Shown piece by piece: positions 5,281 to 10,262 of a stretch of 10,262 nt of DNA. Numbering within the stretch: position 1 is the first letter of the stretch; every line of letters starts with the position of its first letter. The position numbers were made by a program, and so were the translations under genes. This stretch comes from SXXH01 sp041165735 (lineage in GTDB: Bacteria; Planctomycetota; UBA1135; GCA-002686595), in the NCBI GenBank assembly GCA_046341775.1, contig JBKDQQ010000205.1, positions 1 through 10,262 of the forward strand, given 5' to 3'. The notes under the pieces were generated by a model. The model saw only the letters and a program-made list of their open reading frames with translations. It did not search any database and was not told the origin of the DNA.

Positions 5281-6770
5281 GCGACGCGCGTGGTTGGATC
5301 TCCCCGTCGACGGGCACGCCCTGGTTCGTGGTCGTCGGACTCGAGGTGCATTGCCAGCTCGCGGCGCCGACCAAGTTGTTCTGCGCCTGCCGGCCGCAGT
5401 TCGGCGCGGAACCGAACACGCGCGTGTGCGCGGTGTGCAGCGCGCAACCCGGCGCCCTGCCGACGGCCTCCAAGGACGCCCTGCGCCTCGCCGTGCGCGC
5501 GGGACTCGCCTTGTCGTGCGAGATCGCGCCGCGCACGCGTTTCGCGCGCAAGCACTACTTCTACTGCGATCTGCCGAAGGGCTACCAGATCAGCCAAGAC
5601 GAGTCGCCCTTCTGCCGCGGCGGAGGCTTGACGCTCGGCTCCGGCCGGCGCGTGCGATTGCAGCGCATCCATCTCGAGGAGGATGCCGGCAAGGCGATCC
5701 ACGACCGCGGAACGGACACGCTGGTCGACCTCAACCGCGCCGGCATCCCGCTGATCGAGTCGGTGACCGAAGCGGACATCGCCTCCGCCGACGAGGCGGT
5801 CGAGTTCCTCGAGGCGCTCAAGGAGATCCTGCAGCACGCGGGCGTTTCCAACTGCGACATGGAGAAGGGCGAACTGCGCTGCGACGTGAACATCTCCGTG
5901 CACCGTGCGGGCGAGCCGTGGGGCGCCAAGGTCGAGGTGAAGAACCTCAACTCGTTCCGCTTCGTGCATGCCGCCATCGAGCACGAGATCGCGCGCCAGG
6001 TGGCGGCGCTCGAATCAGGCGATCCCGCGCGTCGGATCGTGCAGGAGACGCGCCTCTGGGATCCCGACAAGCACGCCACGCGCTCGATGCGCCGCAAGGA
6101 GGGCGCGGCCGACTACCGCTACCTGCCCGAGCCGGACCTGCCCGAGGTCGAGCTCGACGCCGCCTTCGTCGAAGGCGAGCGCGCGCGACTCGCGCCGCCG
6201 CCCGCCGAACGGCGCGCGCGCTGGATGGGCGAATGGCGCGTGGCGGCCAAGGACGCGGCGGCGCTGGCGGCGACGCGCCGCCTGGCGGATTGGTTCGAAG
6301 CAGTCGTGCGCGCGGGAGCTCCCGGAAAGGAGGCGGCGAGCTTCGTGCTCAACGAGTTGCCCAAGGCGCTGGCCGAGGCAGGCGCGCAGGGCGGCGTGGA
6401 GGACCTCGGCGCCGAGTTGGAGTCGAGCCAGTTGCTGCCGAGGCACGTGGCCGAGCTCCTGCGGCTCGCGGCCGCGGGAGAGATCGGCAACGCCGGCGCT
6501 CGCGCCATCCTCGCCGCGTTGGCGCGCTCCGGCGGTGAGGCGGGCGCGCTCGTCGACGCGCTCGGGGTGCGCCTCGTGCGCGACACGGCCCAAGTCGAGG
6601 CGTGGTGCCGCGAGGCGCTCGTGGGCCGCGACAAGGTCGTGGCCGATGTGCGCGCCGGCAAGGACGCGGCGGTCAATGCGCTGCTCGGGCCGGTGCTCAA
6701 GCTGGCCGGCGGCAAGGCCGACGCGTCCTTCGTGCGCGAGACGCTCCTGCGCCTGATCCGCGAGGGCTGA
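5277..6770 (+). CDS. gatB: GatB, tRNA-binding and kinase subunit of Asp/Glu-tRNA amidotransferase
   Basis: The protein has 497 residues. GatB activates the side chain of Glu- or Asp-tRNA by phosphorylation and accepts ammonia from GatA. VVVGLEVHCQL (about 18-28) carries the metal-site residues Glu23 and His25; four cysteines (36, 38, 51, 54) form the zinc site; HYFYCDLPKGYQISQ (93-107), IHLEEDAGKAIH (131-142), DLNRAGIPLIESV (151-163), KGELRCDVNISVH (197-209) and VEVKNLNSFRF (219-229) are conserved blocks. The last 150 residues are the helical cradle plus YqeY-like tail that holds the tRNA. The usual CLGLPGALPVLN segment reads CSAQPGALPTASK here, a mild departure. The true start is GTG 5277, overlapping the gatA stop (GTGA). 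It is the last gene of the operon. Confidence 0.96.
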   Translation: MSDARGWISPSTGTPWFVVVGLEVHCQLAAPTKLFCACRPQFGAEPNTRVCAVCSAQPGALPTASKDALRLAVRAGLALSCEIAPRTRFARKHYFYCDLPKGYQISQDESPFCRGGGLTLGSGRRVRLQRIHLEEDAGKAIHDRGTDTLVDLNRAGIPLIESVTEADIASADEAVEFLEALKEILQHAGVSNCDMEKGELRCDVNISVHRAGEPWGAKVEVKNLNSFRFVHAAIEHEIARQVAALESGDPARRIVQETRLWDPDKHATRSMRRKEGAADYRYLPEPDLPEVELDAAFVEGERARLAPPPAERRARWMGEWRVAAKDAAALAATRRLADWFEAVVRAGAPGKEAASFVLNELPKALAEAGAQGGVEDLGAELESSQLLPRHVAELLRLAAAGEIGNAGARAILAALARSGGEAGALVDALGVRLVRDTAQVEAWCREALVGRDKVVADVRAGKDAAVNALLGPVLKLAGGKADASFVRETLLRLIREG

Positions 6771-6930
6771 GGCGAGCGCGGGGAGCGACGATCCGCTCGG
6801 CGCGTGCCGATTTCACGGCCGTGGCGGGGATCGACGCCGGACGGAATCCGCCGCGGGATCCGGCCGGTTCGCGGAGCCCGTGCAGTTCGCGCATCGCCGC
6901 TCCCTCCAAGCGCTCCCTGCTCGCACCACT

Positions 6931-6956
6931 GCCTCGCGTACCTGCTTCGCGTACCT
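6931..6956. repeat. Two adjacent 13-bp direct repeats
   Basis: GCCTCGCGTACCT (6931-6943) is followed directly by GCTTCGCGTACCT (6944-6956), with one difference; a third partial copy GCCTCGG follows. It lies in the gatB side of the convergent gap. No function is evident. Confidence 0.75.
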
Positions 6957-6993
6957 GCCTCGGACCGCTGCCGAACCGATTCCGACCAAAGCC

Positions 6994-7026
6994 AGGGGCG
7001 CCGCGACTCGCCGTCGCGACGCCCCT
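6994..7026. terminator. Long hairpin, probable bidirectional terminator
   Basis: AGGGGCG and CGCGAC arms (6994-7000, 7002-7007) pair with GTCGCG and CGCCCCT (7013-7018, 7020-7026), with a single C/A mismatch and a 5-base loop. This is 13 paired bases, nearly all G-C. There is no T-run on the plus-strand side. On the minus-strand side the bases after the stem include a short TTT. It lies 223 bases after gatB and 134 bases after the secreted-protein gene, so it could stop transcripts from either. Confidence 0.6.
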
Positions 7027-7113
7027 AGGTGTTCCTGCGGACCAGGGTCCTGCCGCACCCTCGTAGGCGCGGTGCCTGTCGCGCCTTCCGGTGCGCGGAC
7101 CGCGAGGCACTCG

Positions 7114-7132
7114 CCGTCCGCAGGGCGGACGG
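7114..7132 (-). terminator. Compact hairpin downstream of the secreted-protein gene
   Basis: CCGTCCGC (7114-7121) and GCGGACGG (7125-7132) form an 8-bp perfect stem with a 3-base loop. It starts 28 bases after the stop of the minus-strand gene ending at 7161, a usual distance for a terminator. No T-run follows, so intrinsic termination is uncertain and transcript-end protection is an alternative. Confidence 0.5.
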
Positions 7133-7160
7133 TCGGTCCCCGACGCATCCGCGTACCGAC

Positions 7161-8213
7161 CTACTCCTTCTTGGCCTCGGCCGGCTCGAGCGTCCAGTTC
7201 ATGTCGCCCTTGGCCTTGCCCGACATGTTGACCGACATGCTCTGGCCGCCTTGCTCCATGTTCATCTCCATGGACATGTCCATCTCGGCGCTGGCCTCCA
7301 TCTCGTAGGCGTGGAGGCGGTTCTCGGCGAGGTTCCACCACAAGGTGCCTTCGCCCTTCATCCCCATGCCCATGTTGAAGGTCAGGTCCATCGGCGGGAC
7401 CTCCTCGCCGCCTTGCGCCTCGACCACCTCCTGGATCATGTCCGAAAGGTCCATCGTCATCTTGCCGTCGAAGACGAAGGAGACTTCGCCGACCTTGGCG
7501 CCATCCTTCTCGGCCACGCCCTTGAAGGTGCAGGTGACCTTGAAGCTCTCGGCGGCCTTCTCGAACTGGGACTGCATCTCCTCGAGCAGGCCCGACATGT
7601 CGGGACCATCGGCCTCCTCGCCGCCGACGCTCACCATGCCGCCGGGCAGGAAGAGCGGACCGAGATCCTTGGCCGGCACTTCCCAGCTGTCGCCTTCGTC
7701 GAGTTCCTTGCCGGGCAGCAAGCACAGGAGGTCCATGTCGGCCTCGAGTTCCTCGATGAGCGCCACTTCGCCCTCGCCGCCCTCGTAGGCCTTGGCGTAG
7801 GCGCCCTCCTTCTCGTCCCAGGTGAACTTGATCGTCTTGCCTTCGATCGCCTTCATCTCGGCGTTCGAGTTCGACTCCTCGCCCACCTCGACATCCATGT
7901 CGAGCGCGTCGTAGGTGCGCAGCAACTCGACCGGACGGCCGTCCTTCGTGGCGGCGTAGACGTCGGTGACCGTGGTGGCCATGGTCACGAGCAGGCCCTG
8001 CGCCGTGAGCTGTTCGGTCGCCTCGGGCGGCAGCGGTTGGCCGTTGAAGTCGCCGGAGATGTCCTCGATCGAGATGTCGGCCTCGATCGTCAGCGTCTTC
8101 TTCGACTCGGCACCGCCCTTGGGTGCGAAGGCCAGCTTTGTCGCCGGAAGGGCGAAGGCCAGGGCGACGGGGACGGCGAAGCAGGCGACGAGGGCCGCGC
8201 GAGACAGTTGCAT
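7161..8213 (-). CDS. Secreted acidic, methionine-rich protein of unknown function
   Basis: The protein has 350 residues and I do not recognise it with certainty. Residues 1 to about 30 form a signal peptide: a short basic start (MQLSR), a hydrophobic core (AALVACFAVPVALAFAL) and small residues up to AFA. The rest is strongly acidic and alternates polar with hydrophobic residues (KTLTIEADISIEDI, MDLTFNMGMGMKGEG), suggesting beta strands. A methionine-rich segment near the C-terminus has Met at 311, 313, 315, 317 and 319 and again at 326, 330 and 338. Glu/Asp-rich linkers (GGEGEVALIEELEADMD, GGEEADGPDM) separate the strands. Only three cysteines are present, one of them in the signal peptide. 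It is probably periplasmic or surface-associated. The ATG at 8213 has AAGGA 11 bases upstream. It stands alone between two gaps of over 300 bases and has its own likely promoter. Confidence 0.85.
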   Translation of the reverse strand: MQLSRAALVACFAVPVALAFALPATKLAFAPKGGAESKKTLTIEADISIEDISGDFNGQPLPPEATEQLTAQGLLVTMATTVTDVYAATKDGRPVELLRTYDALDMDVEVGEESNSNAEMKAIEGKTIKFTWDEKEGAYAKAYEGGEGEVALIEELEADMDLLCLLPGKELDEGDSWEVPAKDLGPLFLPGGMVSVGGEEADGPDMSGLLEEMQSQFEKAAESFKVTCTFKGVAEKDGAKVGEVSFVFDGKMTMDLSDMIQEVVEAQGGEEVPPMDLTFNMGMGMKGEGTLWWNLAENRLHAYEMEASAEMDMSMEMNMEQGGQSMSVNMSGKAKGDMNWTLEPAEAKKE

Positions 8214-8267
8214 GGGTAGGGTGGTCCTTGTTGGAGGGGGCGCGAGACGGCGGGTCCGCGGGTGGGG

Positions 8268-8273
8268 AGGATA
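8268..8273 (-). promoter_or_regulatory. Candidate -10 box for the secreted-protein gene
   Basis: TATCCT on the minus strand, followed by CCCC, puts a transcription start near 8261 and a leader of about 48 bases. The identical TATCCTCCCC string precedes gatC. No good -35 is visible; the position 17 bases upstream falls inside the first unit of the 21-bp repeat. Confidence 0.35.
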
Positions 8274-8280
8274 GCACGGG

Positions 8281-8343
8281 CGACCGGGCTGATGGCGGCC
8301 GCGGCCGGGCTGATGGCGGCCGCGACCGGGCTGATGGCGGCCG
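8281..8343. repeat. 21-bp tandem repeat, three units, with GCGGCCGC palindromes
   Basis: Three head-to-tail 21-bp units (8281-8301, 8302-8322, 8323-8343) share CCGGGCTGATGGCGGCCG after a 3-base start of CGA, CGG and CGA. They differ only at that one base. Each junction makes the 8-bp palindrome GCGGCCGC (8295-8302, 8316-8323, 8337-8344). The array begins 7 bases upstream of the candidate -10 box of the secreted-protein gene, so it would cover roughly -20 to -82 of that promoter. Confidence 0.93.
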
Positions 8344-8576
8344 CGACCTAGGGGATGTCGTGCACGGCCGGAGCCGCGCGCGGGGACCTCGTGGTCCGAT
8401 CCACCTGCTACGCGCGGACCTGGACGGGATTCGGGGCCGCAGGCAATAACCGCGTCAAACCGCGCTTCGAGGCGCCGCGCCTCGCGTCCCGGACGCGCCG
8501 CCCGCGCCTCATGCCGATTCCCCGGCCGGACGGCCGCGCCGGATCGCGCAGCCGGCAGCGATCGCGCCCTGCGCCG
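8344..8576. other. Rest of the gap between the secreted-protein gene and guaA
   Basis: With the repeat and promoter it makes a 363-bp gene-free stretch (8214-8576). I find no believable coding frame. It holds one good hairpin (8468-8484) near the guaA side. A TTGACG on the minus strand (8453-8458) resembles a -35 box, but no -10 follows at the right distance. Confidence 0.6.
8468..8484 (-). terminator. Hairpin downstream of guaA
   Basis: CGAGGCG (8468-8474) and CGCCTCG (8478-8484) make a perfect 7-bp stem with a 3-base loop, 92 bases after the guaA stop. On the guaA strand the following bases include a short GGTTTG but no true T-run. It is a candidate end for the guaB-guaA transcript. Confidence 0.4.
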
Positions 8577-10133
8577 CTACTCCCACTCGATGGTGGCGGG
8601 CGGCTTGCTCGAGATGTCGAGCACGACGCGGTTGATGCCGCGCACCTCGTTGATGATGCGGTTGGAGATGCGCGCGAGGAGTTCGCGGTCGAGGTAGTGC
8701 CAGTCGGCGGTCATGCCGTCGGCGCTCTCGACGATGCGCAGCGCGCAGCAGCTCTCGTAGGTGCGCGCGTCCCCCATCACGCCCACGGACTTCACCGGCA
8801 GCAACGCCGCGAAGTACTGCCACAGGCCCTTGTGCGCGCCCGCCTTCTCGATCTCGCTGGTGACGATGTGGTCGGCCTTCTTGAGCACTTCGCAGCGCTC
8901 GGGAGTGACCTCGCCGACGATGCGCACGGCGAGCCCCGGGCCGGGGAACGGCTGGCGGTCGACGATCTTCGCGTCGAGGCCCATGTGGCGGCCGATGGCG
9001 CGCACCTCGTCCTTGAACAGCTCGCGCAGCGGCTCGACCAAGGTCATGTCGAGGTCCTTCGGCAGTCCGCCCACGTTGTGGTGCGACTTGATCACGGCCG
9101 TGTTGCCGCCGTGGGCCGCCACGGACTCGATCACGTCGGGATAAAGCGTGCCTTGCCCGAGGTACTTGGCGTGAGTGAAGCGCCTGGCCTGCTCGCGGAA
9201 CACGTCGACGAAGTCGCGGCCGATCAGCTTGCGCTTCTGCTCGGGATCGACGACTCCAGCCAGGCTGTCGAGGAAGCGCCGCGACGCGTCCACGACCGTG
9301 AGGTCGATCTTGAAGTGCTCGCGGAAGGTGCGCTCGACGACTTCGCGCTCGCCCAGGCGCAGCAGCCCGTTGTCGACGAAGATGCAGTGCAGGCGCGGAC
9401 CGATGGCCTTGTGCACGAGCAGCGCGGCCACCGAGCTGTCCACGCCGCCCGAGAGGCCGAGCACGACCTCGCCCTCGTCGCCGACGATCTCGCGCACGCG
9501 CGCGATCTCGCGCTCGACGATGCCGCCCGGGTTCCAGTCGCCCTCGAAGCGGCACACCTTGTACAGGAAATTTGACAGGATCTCCGCGCCGCGCAGCGAG
9601 TGGCTGACCTCGGGGTGGAACTGCACGGCGTACAAGCCGCGCGCGGCGTCGCGCACCGCCGCGTACGGGCAGGTGTCCGTGGAGGCGAGCACCTCGAATC
9701 CGACGGGCAGGCGCGCGACCTGGTCGCCGTGGCTCATCCACACCACGGTGCGTCCGTCGAAGCCCTCGAACAATCCCTCGGCCTTCTCGACCAGCATCGA
9801 GGCGCGACCGAACTCGCGGTGGTCGGCCGCCCGGACCTCCCCGCCGAGCGTCTGGCTCATCCACTGCATGCCGTAGCAGATGCCGAGCACCGGCACGCCG
9901 AGCGAAAGCAGTTCGGCCGGGATCTTCGGCGCGTCGGGCGCGTAGACCGAGGCGGGGCCGCCCGACAGCACGACGCCGCCCAGGTCCATGGAGCGCGCCT
10001 TCTCCAAAGCCACGCGCGGCGGCGCGATCTCGCACCACACTCCGGCTTCGCGCACGCGGCGCGCGATGAGCTGCGCGTATTGCGTGCCCAGGTCGACGAT
10101 GAGGACGCCCTTCGGCTGTCGGATGGCGGTCAT
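8577..10133 (-). CDS. guaA: GuaA, glutamine-hydrolysing GMP synthase
   Basis: The protein has 518 residues, full length for the family. It converts XMP to GMP using ATP and glutamine in the cytoplasm. The N-terminal class I glutamine amidotransferase domain (about 1-195) has its triad Cys86 (GICYGMQ), His173 and Glu175 (FHPEVSHS). The ATP-pyrophosphatase domain follows with the P-loop LGLSGGVDSS (225-234), and VDNGLLRLGE, GTLYPDVIES, KSHHNVGGLP and RQPFPGPGLAVRI are standard. The C-terminal dimerisation domain ends in KPPATIEWE, the normal end of GuaA. The start is ATG 10133, giving MTAIRQPKGVLIVDLGTQY. It lies 5 bases after the guaB stop, so the two are surely one operon. No clear ribosome binding site is seen, suggesting translational coupling. 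Confidence 0.97.
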   Translation of the reverse strand: MTAIRQPKGVLIVDLGTQYAQLIARRVREAGVWCEIAPPRVALEKARSMDLGGVVLSGGPASVYAPDAPKIPAELLSLGVPVLGICYGMQWMSQTLGGEVRAADHREFGRASMLVEKAEGLFEGFDGRTVVWMSHGDQVARLPVGFEVLASTDTCPYAAVRDAARGLYAVQFHPEVSHSLRGAEILSNFLYKVCRFEGDWNPGGIVEREIARVREIVGDEGEVVLGLSGGVDSSVAALLVHKAIGPRLHCIFVDNGLLRLGEREVVERTFREHFKIDLTVVDASRRFLDSLAGVVDPEQKRKLIGRDFVDVFREQARRFTHAKYLGQGTLYPDVIESVAAHGGNTAVIKSHHNVGGLPKDLDMTLVEPLRELFKDEVRAIGRHMGLDAKIVDRQPFPGPGLAVRIVGEVTPERCEVLKKADHIVTSEIEKAGAHKGLWQYFAALLPVKSVGVMGDARTYESCCALRIVESADGMTADWHYLDRELLARISNRIINEVRGINRVVLDISSKPPATIEWE

Positions 10134-10138
10134 GGCGC

Positions 10139-10262
10139 TCAGTCGCCGTGGAAGTAGTTGGGCGATTCCTTGGTGATCGTCACGTCGTGCGGGTGGCTCT
10201 CCTTGACGCCCGCCGCCGTGATGCGCACGAAGCGCGCGCGCTCCCACAGGAGCGGGATGGTC
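10139..10262 (-). CDS. guaB: GuaB, IMP dehydrogenase (C-terminal 40 residues; runs off the right edge)
   Basis: The visible end reads FVRITAAGVKESHPHDVTIT then KESPNYFHGD before the TGA at 10139-10141. This is the characteristic tail of bacterial IMP dehydrogenase (FVRIxGAGxxESHxHDVxITKEAPNY). GuaB oxidises IMP to XMP with NAD, which GuaA, encoded 5 bases downstream, turns into GMP. The catalytic cysteine loop and any CBS domains lie outside the window. Confidence 0.93.
   Translation of the reverse strand, partial: TIPLLWERARFVRITAAGVKESHPHDVTITKESPNYFHGD

Larger units (their letters stand above)
6771..7160. other. 390-bp convergent intergenic region
   Basis: This lies between the 3' ends of gatB and the secreted-protein gene. 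I see no credible gene in it: the open frames are arginine- and alanine-rich and lack family likeness. It contains two strong hairpins (6994-7026 and 7114-7132), a weaker 6-bp stem with an 8-base loop (GGCGCG 7066-7071 with CGCGCC 7080-7085), and a 13-bp direct repeat (6931-6956). Its length and hairpin content are unusual for two converging housekeeping-type genes. Confidence 0.7.

Noticed and set aside
8181..8213. Lipobox (Leu-Val-Ala-Cys11) in the secreted protein
   Set aside because: The cysteine lies only 11 residues in and the hydrophobic stretch continues well past it, so an ordinary signal peptide is more likely than a lipoprotein one.
7029..8219. Plus-strand open frame of 396 codons
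   Set aside because: Antisense of the secreted-protein gene, which has a signal peptide, acidic composition and a proper start on the minus strand.
8453..8458. -35 box TTGACG on the minus strand for the secreted-protein gene
   Set aside because: No -10 sequence lies 16-18 bases downstream, and it is more than 180 bases from the better -10 candidate at 8268-8273.

Overview
This is a high-GC bacterial chromosomal window, mostly of housekeeping type, with strong G/C bias at third codon positions. The gene content (GatCAB amidotransferase, GMP synthase beside IMP dehydrogenase, LarC, ComF, and an orphan secreted acidic protein) and the weak or absent Shine-Dalgarno sites at several starts fit a high-GC Gram-negative lineage. 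Planctomycetota is my guess from the general look of the proteins. It is not proven, and no rRNA or tRNA is present to settle it.

Layout from left to right: (1) the last 44 codons of an unidentified plus-strand gene (1-135), convergent with larC. (2) A minus-strand block with larC (177-1436), a gap holding a 14-bp minisatellite, comF (1646-2719), and a three-helix membrane protein (2811-3365). (3) A 110-bp divergent promoter region, then the plus-strand operon gatC-gatA-gatB (3476-6770), whose junctions are both 4-base GTGA overlaps. (4) A 390-bp convergent gap with two strong hairpins. (5) A minus-strand secreted acidic, methionine-rich protein (7161-8213), with a 21-bp triple repeat lying just upstream of its likely -10 box. 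(6) guaA (8577-10133) and the 3' end of guaB (10139-10262), five bases apart on the minus strand.

GatCAB amidates Glu-tRNA(Gln) and/or Asp-tRNA(Asn). GuaB and GuaA carry out the two steps from IMP to GMP. LarC installs nickel in the lactate racemase pincer cofactor, but its partners are not in the window. I see no defence system, mobile element with ends, CRISPR array or biosynthetic cluster.

The least ordinary signals are in repeats and small sequence details: a collagen-like Gly-X-Y insert inside ComF encoded by an 18-bp tandem repeat; the 14-bp minisatellite that runs over the comF stop codon; the 21-bp repeat with three GCGGCCGC palindromes spaced two helical turns apart; a shared TATCCTCCCC element before two unrelated genes; and a GatA whose usual Lys-Asp-Asn motif reads Lys-Ala-Asn.
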